The position numbers and the translations under genes were made by a program. From contig JAIXYO010000065.1 in assembly GCA_027490215.1 (NCBI GenBank), forward strand, positions 1-64,000: a stretch of 64,000 bases of DNA, in the 5' to 3' direction. This stretch comes from Rubrivivax sp. GTDB taxonomy: Bacteria > Pseudomonadota > Gammaproteobacteria > Burkholderiales > Burkholderiaceae_C. This document shows positions 28,271 through 37,624 of this stretch, in pieces. How positions within the stretch are numbered: the stretch's first letter is position 1; each line of letters opens with the position of its first letter. Below the pieces are notes generated by a model. It did not search any database. It saw nothing but the letters and a program-made list of their open reading frames with translations, and was not told the origin of the DNA.

Positions 28271-29562
28271 AGATCCTGATCCAGAACGGTCGTGTGATCG
28301 ACCCGGCCTCCGGCCGCGACGAGCGGGCCGATGTCGCCATCGCCGCCGGGCGGATCGTCACCATTGGCCAGGTCAGCCCCGACTTCAAGCCCAACCGCAC
28401 CATCGACGCCAGCGGTCTGGTGGTCGCACCGGGCCTGGTCGATCTGGCCGTTCGGCTGCGCGAGCCGGGGCATGAACATGAAGGCATGCTCGAGTCAGAG
28501 ATGGCGGCGGCAGCGGCTGGTGGCGTGACCAGCCTGGTCTGCCTGCCCGACACCGACCCGCCGCTCGACGAGCCGGGCCTGGTCGAGATGCTGAAGTTCC
28601 GGGCCCGCAACCTGAACCAGTCACATCTGTACCCGCTGGGCGCGCTGACGCGCGGTCTGGCTGGCGAGGTGCTGACCGAAATGGCCGAGCTGACCGAGGC
28701 CGGCTGTGTCGGCTTCTCGCACGCCGAAGTGGCCTTGAAGGACACGCTGGTGCTGCACCGCGCACTGCAGTACGCGTCGACCTTCGGCTACACCACCTGG
28801 CTGCGTGCGCAGGACGGCTACCTGGGCAATGGTGTGGCCGCCAAGGGCGCACTGGCCACGCGGATGGGCCTGACCGGTGTGCCGGTGATCGCCGAAACCA
28901 TTGCACTGAACACGCTGTTCGAACTGGTACGCGATACCCGCGCGCGGGTACACATCTGCCGACTCAGCAGCGCGGCGGGCGTCGAGCTGGTGCGGCGCGC
29001 GAAGGCCGAAGGGCTGCCGATCACCTGCGACGTCAGCATCAACCACCTGCACCTCACCGACGTCGACATCGGCTACTTCAACGCCGCGATGCGGCTGACG
29101 CCGCCGCTGCGTCAGGTGCGCGACCGCGACGCGTTACGCGCTGCGCTGGCCGACGGCACGATCGACGCGCTGGTCAGCGACCACACGCCGGTCGACGAGG
29201 ACGCGAAGACGCTGCCATTCGCCGAGGCTGAACCGGGCGCCACCGGGCTCGAGTTGCTGCTCGGGCTGGCGCTGAAATGGGGTGAGCAGTCCGGCCACGA
29301 CCTCGCCCGCACGTTGGGCACCATCACCATCGCGCCGGTGCGTGTGCTCGGAGATGCGCTGGGCTCATTGGCGTCGAGCGCCGGCCAACTGGTTGAAGGC
29401 GGTGTCGCCGATGTCTGCGTGTTCGACCCCGCCGCGTACTGGCAGGTGACGCCGCAGGCGCTGAAGAGCCAGGGCAAGCACACGCCGTTTTCGGGACACG
29501 AGTTGCCGGGCCGGGTGAGGTGCACGTTGGTCTCGGGCCACGTGGCCTACGAAGCGACTTGA
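28267..29562 (+). CDS. pyrX: Dihydroorotase-like subunit, probably non-catalytic (PyrC' / PyrX)
   Basis: A 431-residue amidohydrolase-fold protein. Active dihydroorotases have a metal-binding HxH after PGLVD; here the segment reads [13 protein letters not shown], so both histidines are lost. The next ligands are also altered ([10 protein letters not shown] in place of a His-containing strand, ICRLSS in place of a His strand), while the later SDHTPVD is kept. This matches the PyrC' pseudo-subunit that supports PyrB in pseudomonads. An active pyrC must then lie elsewhere. Start overlaps the pyrB stop (ATGA). Confidence 0.88.
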   Translation: MKILIQNGRVIDPASGRDERADVAIAAGRIVTIGQVSPDFKPNRTIDASGLVVAPGLVDLAVRLREPGHEHEGMLESEMAAAAAGGVTSLVCLPDTDPPLDEPGLVEMLKFRARNLNQSHLYPLGALTRGLAGEVLTEMAELTEAGCVGFSHAEVALKDTLVLHRALQYASTFGYTTWLRAQDGYLGNGVAAKGALATRMGLTGVPVIAETIALNTLFELVRDTRARVHICRLSSAAGVELVRRAKAEGLPITCDVSINHLHLTDVDIGYFNAAMRLTPPLRQVRDRDALRAALADGTIDALVSDHTPVDEDAKTLPFAEAEPGATGLELLLGLALKWGEQSGHDLARTLGTITIAPVRVLGDALGSLASSAGQLVEGGVADVCVFDPAAYWQVTPQALKSQGKHTPFSGHELPGRVRCTLVSGHVAYEAT

Positions 29563-29572
29563 GCGTGCGGCA

Positions 29573-30331
29573 TTGAGCGTGCGTCGGCTGCGTGCGGTCT
29601 ACCGCCTGCTGCGTTGCGGGCTGCACATCGGGCGCGGAGTCGCCATCTGCGCGTTTGTGTTTCCCTTCATCGATGCCGCGCAGCGCATGGCGCATGTCGG
29701 GCGCTGGAATCGACGCCTGCTGCAAGTGTTGGGCATCACGGTGCGCGCCAGCGGCATCCCGAGAGAAGGCGCGACGCTGTTCATCGCCAACCATGTGTCG
29801 TGGCTCGACATCCCGGCCATCATCTCGGTGCGGCCGATGCGCTTTGTTTCCAAGTCCGACGTTCGTGGCTGGCCGGTGATCGGCTGGCTGGTGGCCTGCG
29901 GCGGCACGCTGTTCATCGAACGCCGGAGCCGACGCGACGCGCAGCGTGTGGTGCATCTGGTCGCCGAAGCGCTGCAAGCTGGTGACCAGATTGCGATGTT
30001 TCCCGAAGGCACCACCAGCGACGGCCACGGCCTGTTGCCATTTCACGCGAACCTGTTGCAGGCCGCGATCGCTGTCGACGTGCCGGTCCAGGCCATCGCG
30101 CTGCGTTTCTCAGACGCCAGCGCGCGCATCAGCTCCGCCGCCGCTTACATCGGCGACATGACGTTGATGCAGTCAATGTGGGCGGTGACGTCAGCCTCCG
30201 ACCTCACCGTCCATGTGTCGGTGCTGCCGGCATTTCCCCCTCAGGGCATGGCTCGGCGCGAACTGGCTGAGCGCCTGCGTGCGGACATCGTTGCGCGGCT
30301 GGAGCGAGGATCTGACGAGGACGTGAGGTGA
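29573..30331 (+). CDS. plsC: 1-acyl-sn-glycerol-3-phosphate acyltransferase
   Basis: A 252-residue PlsC-family acyltransferase that makes phosphatidic acid from lysophosphatidic acid at the membrane. It has the catalytic NHVSWLDIPAI (HX4D) and the substrate motif FPEGTTSDGHG. An N-terminal hydrophobic segment (about residues 12-35) anchors it. The start is TTG 29573 or GTG 29579; neither has a clear ribosome site. The 11-bp string TTGAGCGTGCG occurs twice (29559-29569 and 29573-29583), the first overlapping the pyrC' stop. Confidence 0.9.
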   Translation: MSVRRLRAVYRLLRCGLHIGRGVAICAFVFPFIDAAQRMAHVGRWNRRLLQVLGITVRASGIPREGATLFIANHVSWLDIPAIISVRPMRFVSKSDVRGWPVIGWLVACGGTLFIERRSRRDAQRVVHLVAEALQAGDQIAMFPEGTTSDGHGLLPFHANLLQAAIAVDVPVQAIALRFSDASARISSAAAYIGDMTLMQSMWAVTSASDLTVHVSVLPAFPPQGMARRELAERLRADIVARLERGSDEDVR

Positions 30332-30385
30332 CCCCGGCGCCGCTCACGCACCAACATCTATGGACGGGTACGTTGCGACCTGGTG

Positions 30386-31081
30386 TCAGTCGCTTTCAAG
30401 GAAGCGCCGGCTGATCGGACGAAACGACGCATCAAGTTCATAGACGATCGGTACGCCGTTCGGAATCTCCAGGCCAATGATGTCGTCGTCGGAGATCTGA
30501 TCCAGATGCTTCATCAGGGCGCGGATGCTGTTGCCATGCGCGGCCACGATCACCCGCTTGCCAGCGGCCATCGACGGCACGATGCTGTCGTTCCAGTAGG
30601 GCAGCACGCGCGCGACTGTGTCCTTCAGACATTCGGTCAGCGGTACCTGGCCAGGCTGCAACCCCGCGTATCGCACATCGTTGCGCTCGCAACGCGGGTC
30701 GCTCGGCTCCAAGGCCGGCGGCGGTGTGTCGTAGCTGCGGCGCCACTGCAGCACCTGTGCGTCGCCGTACTTTGCTGCGGTGTCGGCCTTGTTCAGACCT
30801 TCCAGCGCGCCATAGTGGCGCTCGTTGAGTCGCCACGAGTGCACCACAGGCAGCCAGGTTCGGTCGAGCTGATCGAGCGTGTGCCACAGCGTCCACACGG
30901 CGCGTTTCAAGACCGAGGTGTAGGCGATGTCGAAATCGAAACCCGCCGCCTTGAGCCGGCGGCCGGCAGTTCGCGCCTGCTCGACACCGAGCGGTGTCAG
31001 ATCGACATCGACCCAGCCTGTGAAGCGATTGTCGAGGTTCCAGGTGGATTGCCCATGGCGGATCAGCACGAGTTGGGTCAT
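30386..31081 (-). CDS. gpmA: 2,3-bisphosphoglycerate-dependent phosphoglycerate mutase
   Basis: GpmA interconverts 3- and 2-phosphoglycerate in glycolysis and gluconeogenesis. The 231-residue protein has the phospho-His motif [12 protein letters not shown], the [12 protein letters not shown] signature and the second histidine in [20 protein letters not shown] 31081 starts two residues before the family motif; an upstream in-frame ATG would extend into the divergent promoter region. Transcribed away from the rhodanese gene. Confidence 0.95.
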   Translation of the reverse strand: MTQLVLIRHGQSTWNLDNRFTGWVDVDLTPLGVEQARTAGRRLKAAGFDFDIAYTSVLKRAVWTLWHTLDQLDRTWLPVVHSWRLNERHYGALEGLNKADTAAKYGDAQVLQWRRSYDTPPPALEPSDPRCERNDVRYAGLQPGQVPLTECLKDTVARVLPYWNDSIVPSMAAGKRVIVAAHGNSIRALMKHLDQISDDDIIGLEIPNGVPIVYELDASFRPISRRFLESD

Positions 31082-31122
31082 GGCGGGGCGACGGAATCGC
31101 AGGCAGTGGAATGGGAATGAGT

Positions 31123-31153
31123 TTGACTCGGGAAAACCCCGAAATTCTATAAT
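31123..31153 (+). promoter_or_regulatory. Sigma-70-type promoter for the rhodanese-glutaredoxin-secB genes
   Basis: A perfect -10 TATAAT (31148-31153) is preceded by TTGACT (31123-31128), five of six to the -35 consensus. The spacer is 19 bp, longer than the ideal 17, which may lower strength. It lies in the 113-bp gap between the divergent gpmA and rhodanese genes, and predicts a leader of about 35 bases. Confidence 0.65.
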
Positions 31154-31194
31154 CTGTGGCTTTGCGTTTGACCCCACCCTGACCGGACCGCTTC

Positions 31195-31605
31195 GTGACC
31201 TTCTTTCTCAACAACTGGTTTTTATTCGCCGCCGCATTGGTCTCAGGCGGCCTGCTTGCTTGGCCACTGCTGTCTCGCGGCGCTTCCGCGGGGGGCGTCA
31301 CTCCAGCCGAAGCGGTCAACTTGATCAACCGCGAACGCGGCGTGCTGATTGATGTCAGCGAACCGGCCGAGTTTGGCGCAGGCCACGCGGCTGGCGCGAA
31401 GAACGTACCTTTCGGCACGCTGGAAACGGCGACCGACTTGCCGAAAAACAAGGCCGTTCCCCTGTTGCTGATGTGCCCGACCGGGTCTCGCGCCAACCGC
31501 GGTGCGGCCATCCTGCGCAAGCGTGGCTACGAAAAGGCCAGCGCGGTCGCTGGTGGCGTCGCCGCTTGGCGTGAGGCGAATTTGCCCATCGAGCGTTCCA
31601 CTTGA
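31195..31605 (+). CDS. Membrane-anchored rhodanese-like protein
   Basis: A 136-residue protein with one N-terminal hydrophobic span (about residues 4-26) and a single rhodanese domain. The likely active-site Cys is in [13 protein letters not shown]. Such YibN-type proteins are found upstream of grxC and secB in many Proteobacteria; the native sulfur acceptor is unknown. The start is GTG 31195. Its stop overlaps a possible TTG start of the glutaredoxin gene. Confidence 0.88.
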   Translation: MTFFLNNWFLFAAALVSGGLLAWPLLSRGASAGGVTPAEAVNLINRERGVLIDVSEPAEFGAGHAAGAKNVPFGTLETATDLPKNKAVPLLLMCPTGSRANRGAAILRKRGYEKASAVAGGVAAWREANLPIERST

Positions 31606-31637
31606 CGACGAATAAGACTACCGACGCCAGCCTCACC

Positions 31638-31919
31638 ATGCCCGAGCATTCCGCCATCACCATGTACACCACCGAGGTGTGCCCTTACTGCCTGCGTGCC
31701 AAGGCGCTGCTGAAGTCGCGTGGCGTCAACGCGATCGACGAGATTCGGGTGGACCGTGATCCGACGGCGCGCGCCGCGATGATCGAACGCACTGGCCGGC
31801 GCACCGTGCCGCAGATATTCATTGGCGATGCCCACATCGGCGGCTGCGACGACCTGATGGCGCTCGATCAGCGCGGTGGCCTGCTGCCGCTGTTGCAGCC
31901 GCAGCCTGCACAGGACTGA
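31638..31919 (+). CDS. grxC: Glutaredoxin 3
   Basis: A 93-residue dithiol glutaredoxin with the redox site CPYC in [17 protein letters not shown], the cis-Pro motif RTVPQIFIG, and GGCDDLMAL for glutathione binding. It reduces protein disulfides and mixed disulfides with glutathione. ATG 31638 gives normal family length; a TTG at 31602 overlapping the rhodanese stop would add 12 residues and cannot be excluded. Order rhodanese-grxC-secB-gpsA is a classic proteobacterial cluster. Confidence 0.92.
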   Translation: MPEHSAITMYTTEVCPYCLRAKALLKSRGVNAIDEIRVDRDPTARAAMIERTGRRTVPQIFIGDAHIGGCDDLMALDQRGGLLPLLQPQPAQD

Positions 31920-32046
31920 TGCGAACAAGGCGTGCGCGCGTCAATTCCGGCGCCAAAAGCCGTCTCGCCGGTCACACCCCATCCCCCATAATCCGACCCC
32001 CAAGCGGTCGCCAGGTCGCCGCTCCACAACCCACCACGAGATTGCC

Positions 32047-32523
32047 ATGGCAGACGAAGACACCTCCCCGATGTTCCAGATTCAGCGCATCTACCTGAAG
32101 GATTTGTCGCTGGAACAGCCCAATTCGCCAGCGATCTTCCTGGATCAGCAGCAGCCGCAGGTCGACATCAACATCGGCGTCGGTGCCGACACCATCGGCA
32201 AGGACAACTATGAAGTCACGGTGCGCGTGACTGTGACCGCAAAGGTCGGCGAGAAGACCCTGTTCCTGCTGGAAGCCAAGCAGGCGGGCATCTTCGAGAT
32301 CCGCAACATCCCGCAGGATCAACTGCAGCCGATCGTCAGCATCGCCTGTCCGGGCATCGTCTACCCTTACCTGCGCGCGATCGTCTCCGACATCTGCACC
32401 CGCGCTGGCTTCCCGCCGGTGACGCTCGCTGAAATCAATTTCCAGGCGATGTACGAAAGCCAGATGGCTGCCGCTGCCGAAGCCACCGCCAATGGCGCCG
32501 GTGGCAGCGCGCTGGTCAACTGA
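32047..32523 (+). CDS. secB: Protein-export chaperone SecB
   Basis: SecB keeps precursor proteins unfolded and hands them to SecA. The 158-residue protein has [19 protein letters not shown], the acidic SecA-binding segment, and [18 protein letters not shown] with [11 protein letters not shown] near the end, all characteristic. A 127-bp gap separates it from grxC and contains CATAAT (31987-31992), a possible weak extra promoter. gpsA follows after 37 bp. Confidence 0.96.
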   Translation: MADEDTSPMFQIQRIYLKDLSLEQPNSPAIFLDQQQPQVDINIGVGADTIGKDNYEVTVRVTVTAKVGEKTLFLLEAKQAGIFEIRNIPQDQLQPIVSIACPGIVYPYLRAIVSDICTRAGFPPVTLAEINFQAMYESQMAAAAEATANGAGGSALVN

Positions 32524-32560
32524 GCGGTCAGAACGGTCCGGGGCCCCTGTCCGCTACTCG

Positions 32561-33571
32561 GTGAATCTGAGCGTGCTCGGTGCCGGTGCCTGGGGCACCG
32601 CGCTGGCGATCAGTGCCAGCACCCGTCATCCCACCATGCTGTGGGCCCGGGATGCAGCACAGGCGGAGGCGATGCGAGTACAGCGGCGCAACTCGCGGTA
32701 TCTGGCCACCGCTGAATTCCCGGCGCCCCTCCAAGTCACCGACGATTTCGACTTGGCCGTCGCGCACGCCAGTGGCGGCCTGCTGATCGTTGCCACACCG
32801 ATGTCCGGGCTTGCCCCGGTGTTGCGTGCCTTGCCGCCCGGCCCGCAGGCGCCAGGTGTTTTCTGGCTGTGCAAGGGCTTCCAGGAGGGCACCGGTTTGC
32901 TGGGCCACGAGGTGGCGCAGCAGGCCTGGCAGGGTGGGCGCGTCGGCGTGCTCTCGGGACCCAGCTTCGCGCAGGAGGTGGCTGCCGGCCAGCCGACTGC
33001 GCTCGTCGCCGCGAGCCACGATGCGGCGCTGTGCGAGCAGGCCGTCGCTGCGCTGCACAGCGATAACCTGCGCATTTACACCACCGATGATCCGATCGGC
33101 GTCGAGGTCGGTGGTGCCGTCAAGAACGTGATGGCGATTGCCACCGGTCTGGCTGATGGTCTGCAACTCGGTTTCAACGCCCGCGCGGCCTTGGTCACTC
33201 GCGGACTGGCCGAGATGGTGCGACTGGGCGTTGCCCTTGGCGCTCGTGCTGACACCTTCATGGGCCTGAGCGGACTGGGCGATCTGGTGCTCACTGCCAC
33301 GGGTGATCTGTCACGCAACCGCACCGTCGGCCTGCGGCTGGCACAAGGCCAAGCGCTGAGGCAGATCGTCGCCGAACTCGGCCATGTGGCCGAGGGCGTG
33401 CTGAGCGCGCCCACTGTGCTGAAGCGCGCCCAGGCGCTGGGCGTCGATATGCCCATCACTGCGACCGTGGTGGCGGTGCTGGAAGGCCGCGTCACGCCGC
33501 GCCAGGGCGTCGAGCAACTGATGGGGCGCGGCCCGCGCCCCGAGCGCTCGGCTCAGAGCCCGCCCGCATAG
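32561..33571 (+). CDS. gpsA: Glycerol-3-phosphate dehydrogenase [NAD(P)+]
   Basis: GpsA reduces dihydroxyacetone phosphate to sn-glycerol-3-phosphate for phospholipid synthesis. The 336-residue protein opens with the dinucleotide loop [14 protein letters not shown], then [17 protein letters not shown], and the catalytic-Lys region [18 protein letters not shown]. The start is GTG 32561, three residues before the first strand; there is no ATG in a suitable place. Its 3' end overlaps the convergent trmL gene by 19 bp. Confidence 0.95.
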   Translation: MNLSVLGAGAWGTALAISASTRHPTMLWARDAAQAEAMRVQRRNSRYLATAEFPAPLQVTDDFDLAVAHASGGLLIVATPMSGLAPVLRALPPGPQAPGVFWLCKGFQEGTGLLGHEVAQQAWQGGRVGVLSGPSFAQEVAAGQPTALVAASHDAALCEQAVAALHSDNLRIYTTDDPIGVEVGGAVKNVMAIATGLADGLQLGFNARAALVTRGLAEMVRLGVALGARADTFMGLSGLGDLVLTATGDLSRNRTVGLRLAQGQALRQIVAELGHVAEGVLSAPTVLKRAQALGVDMPITATVVAVLEGRVTPRQGVEQLMGRGPRPERSAQSPPA

Positions 33572-34023
33572 CCGTTCTGGCGCCACGCTTCGAACACGGC
33601 GATCGCCACCGCGTTGCTCAGGTTCAGGCTGCGCTGCCCCGGCAGCAATGGCAGCCTGACGCGCCGGTCTTCGGCGAAAGTGTTCCGCAGTTCCGAGGGC
33701 AAGCCGGCGGTTTCCGACCCGAACACCAGCCAGTCATCGGCTTGCCATGCGACAGCGGACAGTGTTTGGCGCCCGTGCGTCGTGAACGCAAAACAGCGGG
33801 CCGGATCGGGCTGCATGGTCGCGACGAACCGGTCCCAGGACGCATGACGCTGTACTCGCGCATGCTCGTGGTAGTCGAGCCCGGCGCGCTGTAGCAGTTT
33901 GTCGTCCATCGAGAAGCCGAGAGGCTCGATCAGATGCAGCGCGCACCCCGTGTTGGCGGCCAGCCGGATCACGTTGCCGGTGTTCGGCGGGATCTCGGGG
34001 TGTACCAAGACAATGTTGAACAT
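33553..34023 (-). CDS. trmL: tRNA (cytidine(34)-2'-O)-methyltransferase
   Basis: TrmL methylates the wobble ribose of two leucine tRNAs. The 156-residue SPOUT protein has the start [20 protein letters not shown], the knot motif [10 protein letters not shown], and [22 protein letters not shown] 34023 lies 2 bp downstream of the comF stop, so the two are likely co-transcribed. Its last 19 bp overlap the end of gpsA on the other strand. Confidence 0.94.
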   Translation of the reverse strand: MFNIVLVHPEIPPNTGNVIRLAANTGCALHLIEPLGFSMDDKLLQRAGLDYHEHARVQRHASWDRFVATMQPDPARCFAFTTHGRQTLSAVAWQADDWLVFGSETAGLPSELRNTFAEDRRVRLPLLPGQRSLNLSNAVAIAVFEAWRQNGYAGGL

Positions 34024-34025
34024 CG

Positions 34026-34730
34026 TCAGTGCTCCGGGGCTGGGGTGCGAGCCACGACCCACACCTGGACGGACAGTGCGCCGGCATCGAGCAGCACCTG
34101 GCTGAGTTCGTCGGCCGTCGCCTGTGTCGTCATCACGTCGTCGATCAGCCCGATGCTGCGTCCGACCACCTCAGGCCGCCGCGTTGGTTCGAGGGCGAAC
34201 GCACCGCGGACATTGGCGATGCGGCGCTCGCGCGGCAGCGACAGTTGGTGCGGCGTCTCCCGGATGCGCAGCAGCACTGCAGCGTCAGCGTGGCAGCCGA
34301 GTCGCCGCGCACAACGGCGAGCCAACTCCCACGACTGGTTGTAGCCTCGCTCTTGCAAGCGCTGAGTACCCAGCGGCACCGGCAGAAGGCAATCCGGGCG
34401 CTCGCCTGTGTTGGGTCGCTGCGCGGCCATCAGCAGATCGCACAGGGCATCGGCGAGGTCGAGCCCGTTGCGGTACTTGAAATCGCTGATGACTCGGTCC
34501 CAAGGGTGGCTGTAATCAACTGCGGCGACAGCGCTGTCGAAGCTGGGCGGTGTGCGCACGCAGCCACCGCAGATCGCCACCCCGGACACCACACGCACTG
34601 CGCAGCGTCGACAGCGATCGACAGGAGCCGCGAATTGAGTCGTGCAGTGGATGCAAATACGCCCGTTGCCCCAGCCTTGGCAGACCGCGCACTGGCTGGG
34701 CCAACGGCGCCACGGAGCGGGCCACGCCAT
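34026..34730 (-). CDS. comF: ComF family protein
   Basis: A 234-residue protein with an N-terminal zinc-ribbon-like cysteine array (CAVCQ, CIHC, CRRC, CGGC) and a C-terminal phosphoribosyltransferase domain (LLPVPLGTQRLQERGYNQS). ComF proteins are needed for DNA uptake in naturally competent bacteria; GntX relatives have other roles. The PRPP motif reads IGLIDDVMTTQATADE, with Gln in place of the usual Gly after the two threonines. ATG 34730 chosen over earlier in-frame ATGs that would run into the divergent gene. Confidence 0.85.
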   Translation of the reverse strand: MAWPAPWRRWPSQCAVCQGWGNGRICIHCTTQFAAPVDRCRRCAVRVVSGVAICGGCVRTPPSFDSAVAAVDYSHPWDRVISDFKYRNGLDLADALCDLLMAAQRPNTGERPDCLLPVPLGTQRLQERGYNQSWELARRCARRLGCHADAAVLLRIRETPHQLSLPRERRIANVRGAFALEPTRRPEVVGRSIGLIDDVMTTQATADELSQVLLDAGALSVQVWVVARTPAPEH

Positions 34731-34765
34731 GCATGAGAGTTCGGTCTGCGCAGTCACGCTCTCAA

Positions 34766-34771
34766 TATACT
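34766..34771 (+). promoter_or_regulatory. -10-like hexamer just upstream of the BioC-like gene
   Basis: TATACT (34766-34771) is five of six to the -10 consensus and ends six bases before the ATG at 34778. Initiation at the usual distance would start on the ATG itself. No Shine-Dalgarno sequence fits between. Confidence 0.45.
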
Positions 34772-34777
34772 GGGCCG

Positions 34778-35689
34778 ATGGCAGGCAGCATTGAGGCAAC
34801 GCGATCGATCGACGAGACAGCGGTCACGGCCGTGCAGCGGCGCTTGGCCCGGGATGCCTCGCCACCGTGGTTGCATGCCGAAGTCGCCGGGCGCATGGCC
34901 GAGCGCCTGCTGCTGTTCAAGACTCCGCCAAGTCGCATGGTCGACTGGTCGTCGTTTCTTGGTGCCAGCGCGCAACGGTTGACGACGACTTTCCCGAACG
35001 CTGAGTTGATTGCCATCGAGCCCAGCGAAGTCCTCGCCGAACGCAGTCGTGTGCTGCTGCGTTCCCCGTGGTGGACGCCCAGGTGGTGGAAGGCGCCCGC
35101 GGCGGAGGTGGCGCTGGAGTCGGCGTCACCTCCCAGCAATGTGCAACTGGTGTGGGCCAATATGGTTCTGCACGGCGTCGCGGCCCCGCCATCGCTGATG
35201 CAGCATTGGCATCGCATGTTGTCGCCCGGCGGCTTCGCAATGTTTTCATGTCTCGGGCCGGACACCGTCCGCGAACTGACAGCGGTGTATGCGCGATTGC
35301 AGTGGCCTGCGCCAACGATCGCGTTCGTCGACATGCACGATTTGGGCGACATGCTGGTGCACGCCAGCTTTGCAGATCCAGTGATGGACCAGGAGCGCCT
35401 GCTTGTGCACTGGGACAGCGCGGCAGCGCTGTGCAGAGATCTGCGTCTGCTCGGGGGCAATGTGTCGCCGCACCGCTACCCTGGCTTGCGCACCCCGCGT
35501 TGGCAGGCAGCCTTGCACGATGCACTCGATTCCCTGCGCGACAACAGCGGCCGATACGCATTGACTTTCGAGATCGTCTATGGGCACGCTTTCAAAGCCG
35601 AACCAAGGGCATCTAGACCAACCGAAACTCAGGTGCCTCTAGGAGAAATGCGACGTCTTTTGCGCTCTGCCCGTAAGACCGTCGTTTGA
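34778..35689 (+). CDS. BioC-like methyltransferase-fold protein (possible malonyl-ACP O-methyltransferase)
   Basis: A 303-residue protein resembling BioC of biotin synthesis: NVQLVWANMVLHGVAAPPSLMQHWHRMLSPGG matches the post-motif region with LMFSCLGPDTVREL after it, as in BioC (FSTLGPGTL-like). However, SAM-binding motif I, normally a glycine-rich DxGxGxG loop, reads MVDWSSFLGASAQRL and is degenerate. It may bind SAM weakly or serve another role. Divergent from comF, an order common in Betaproteobacteria as I recall. GC and codon use are like the neighbours. Confidence 0.65.
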   Translation: MAGSIEATRSIDETAVTAVQRRLARDASPPWLHAEVAGRMAERLLLFKTPPSRMVDWSSFLGASAQRLTTTFPNAELIAIEPSEVLAERSRVLLRSPWWTPRWWKAPAAEVALESASPPSNVQLVWANMVLHGVAAPPSLMQHWHRMLSPGGFAMFSCLGPDTVRELTAVYARLQWPAPTIAFVDMHDLGDMLVHASFADPVMDQERLLVHWDSAAALCRDLRLLGGNVSPHRYPGLRTPRWQAALHDALDSLRDNSGRYALTFEIVYGHAFKAEPRASRPTETQVPLGEMRRLLRSARKTVV

Positions 35690-35713
35690 GTACAGGTTCT
35701 AGGGTCGTATAGA
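35686..35713 (+). promoter_or_regulatory. Candidate sigma-70 promoter for the cytochrome oxidase genes
   Basis: TTGAGT (35686-35691) and TATAGA (35708-35713) with a 16-bp spacer overlap the end of the BioC-like gene. Each hexamer is four of six to consensus. The predicted leader before the DUF2244 gene is about 100 bases; I see no clear hairpin or operator in it. Confidence 0.4.
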
Positions 35714-35822
35714 CTCTTGTGGGAGAGAGCGTTGGGGTGAACTGCACGCGAAAATCGTTTGCGCAGTGAGCTCTTTGCTCCGCTGTTGTTGATTTGATCC
35801 CGCCACCGAGTTTCACTTCGAG

Positions 35823-36392
35823 ATGTCTAGCTGCTCTTACGGTCATGCTGCAGATGCCCCCGCGCTACCGGCGGCATGGCGCTTTGGAAGAGAAAGCGAT
35901 CCATCGGTGAGCGAGTGGTCGGTCGAGTGGATGTTGAAGCGCAACTGCTCAATGGCGCCCCAGCAGTTGTTCGCGATCTTTGGCGTGCTGTGTGTTTTGT
36001 CGCTCGCGATCGCATCGTATTTCTGGTCGCAGGGTGCGACATTCATCATGGCGTTTGCCTGGGTCGAGTTGGTTGCGGTCGGTGCCGCGCTGCTCGTCTA
36101 CTCACGACATGCGGCAGACCAGGAAAACATCGCCTTGCGCAAGGGTCGGCTGACGGTGGCGCACACATCAGGCAACACGGTCGAGACGGCCGAATTCGCG
36201 CCAGAGTGGGTCAGCGTTGAGCCAGTGACCGGCGATGAATCTCTGATCGAGGTCTTCGGGCAGGGGCGGCGGATTGAAGTCGGGCGCTTCGTGCGCCCGG
36301 AGTTGAGGCGGCAGCTGGCCAATGAACTGCGGCACGCAGTTCGGCTGGCGCGGCGGCAGCCGCAAGGTGCTCTGCCATCGGCAGAGCTTTGA
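35823..36392 (+). CDS. DUF2244 family membrane protein
   Basis: A 189-residue protein with LKRNCSMAPQQL followed by two membrane spans (about residues 48-66 and 72-92) and a soluble C-terminal part (EFAPEWVSVEP, GRRIEVGRFVRPELRRQLANEL). These match DUF2244 proteins, often encoded directly before the oxidase subunit II gene in Alpha- and Betaproteobacteria; function unknown but location implies oxidase assembly or integration. The N-terminal 35 residues are not conserved-looking, so a GTG at 35907 is an alternative start. Confidence 0.82.
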   Translation: MSSCSYGHAADAPALPAAWRFGRESDPSVSEWSVEWMLKRNCSMAPQQLFAIFGVLCVLSLAIASYFWSQGATFIMAFAWVELVAVGAALLVYSRHAADQENIALRKGRLTVAHTSGNTVETAEFAPEWVSVEPVTGDESLIEVFGQGRRIEVGRFVRPELRRQLANELRHAVRLARRQPQGALPSAEL

Positions 36393-36406
36393 CAAAACGA
36401 GCAGTG

Positions 36407-37582
36407 ATGATGAACACGATGAAAGCAATTTCCACGAAGGTCTCGCAGGCGATGCTGGGCGCGAGCTTGTGGGTGGTCTCGACACTTGCCGCGGCGACCG
36501 GCGATTTGCCTGGTGGCCCGGCGGTCAATCAGCTCGATCTCCACCCCGCCGTGACGAAGATTGCTGAGGATCAGCGTTACCTGCACTACCTCATGCTGGG
36601 CATCTGTCTGGTGATCTTTGTTGCCGTTTTCGGGGTGATGTTTTATTCGATCTTTGTGCATCGCAAGTCGAAGGGCGCCAAGTCCGCCAACTTCCACGAG
36701 AGCACCGCTGTCGAAATTGCCTGGACGGTTGTGCCTTTCATCATCGTCATCGGCATGGCATTGCCAGCGACCAAGGTGGTCGTTGCGATGAAGGACACCA
36801 GCTCCGCCGACTTGACGATCAAGGCGACCGGCATGCAGTGGAAGTGGGGTTACGACTACCTGAATGGAGAAGGCGCCGGCATCGGCTTTGTGTCGACGCT
36901 TGATGCGGCCCAGCGGCAGATGTCCGATTCCGGTAATCCGTCGGGAGATGACTACTTGTTGAAGGTCGATTACCCGATGGTCGTTCCTGTCGACAAGAAG
37001 ATCCGCATCATCACCACGGCCAACGACGTGATTCATGCGTTCGCTGTGCCGTCTTTCGGGATCAAGCAGGATGCGATTCCTGGCTTCGTTCGTGACACCT
37101 GGTTCCGCGCTGAAAAGATCGGCGATTACCACGGTCAGTGCCAAGAGCTGTGCGGCAAGGAGCACGCCTACATGCCAATTCATGTGAAGGTGGTGTCTGC
37201 TGCCGACTACACGAAGTGGGTTGAAGGCCAGCGCGCAGCGATGTCCGCCAAGGCTGACGATCCGAGCAAAGTATGGGAATCGGCCGACCTGATCGCGCGC
37301 GGCGAGAAGGTCTACAACGGCAACTGCGCCGTCTGCCACGGGGCCAGCGGCAAGGGCGCTGGCGCGATCAAGGCGCTTGATGGCTCGGCCGTGGTGCTGG
37401 ATGAGGACAAGACCAAGCAGATTGCGGTGCTTCTGAACGGCCAGAACAACGGTGCAATGCCGGCGTGGAAGCAACTCTCCGACACGGAGATCGCCGCCGT
37501 GATCACCTACACCAAGAACAACTGGTCGAACAAGACCGGACAAGCTGTACAGCCGGCCGATGTGGTCGCTGCCCGCAAGTAA
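36407..37582 (+). CDS. ctaC: Cytochrome c oxidase subunit II with fused cytochrome c domain
   Basis: A 391-residue subunit II that accepts electrons at CuA and passes them to subunit I. It has a signal peptide (to about AAA|TG), two membrane spans (about 62-84, 104-124), and a periplasmic cupredoxin domain with the CuA ligands in YHGQCQELCGKEHAYMPIH. The C-terminal 110 residues form a class I cytochrome c with haem site CAVCH and the axial Met in NGAMPAW, i.e. caa3-like. Start ATG 36407 or 36410. Confidence 0.95.
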   Translation: MMNTMKAISTKVSQAMLGASLWVVSTLAAATGDLPGGPAVNQLDLHPAVTKIAEDQRYLHYLMLGICLVIFVAVFGVMFYSIFVHRKSKGAKSANFHESTAVEIAWTVVPFIIVIGMALPATKVVVAMKDTSSADLTIKATGMQWKWGYDYLNGEGAGIGFVSTLDAAQRQMSDSGNPSGDDYLLKVDYPMVVPVDKKIRIITTANDVIHAFAVPSFGIKQDAIPGFVRDTWFRAEKIGDYHGQCQELCGKEHAYMPIHVKVVSAADYTKWVEGQRAAMSAKADDPSKVWESADLIARGEKVYNGNCAVCHGASGKGAGAIKALDGSAVVLDEDKTKQIAVLLNGQNNGAMPAWKQLSDTEIAAVITYTKNNWSNKTGQAVQPADVVAARK

Positions 37583-37624
37583 TCGATTCCAGACACACGA
37601 TCAGCAGTTTCAGAAGGATCTCCC

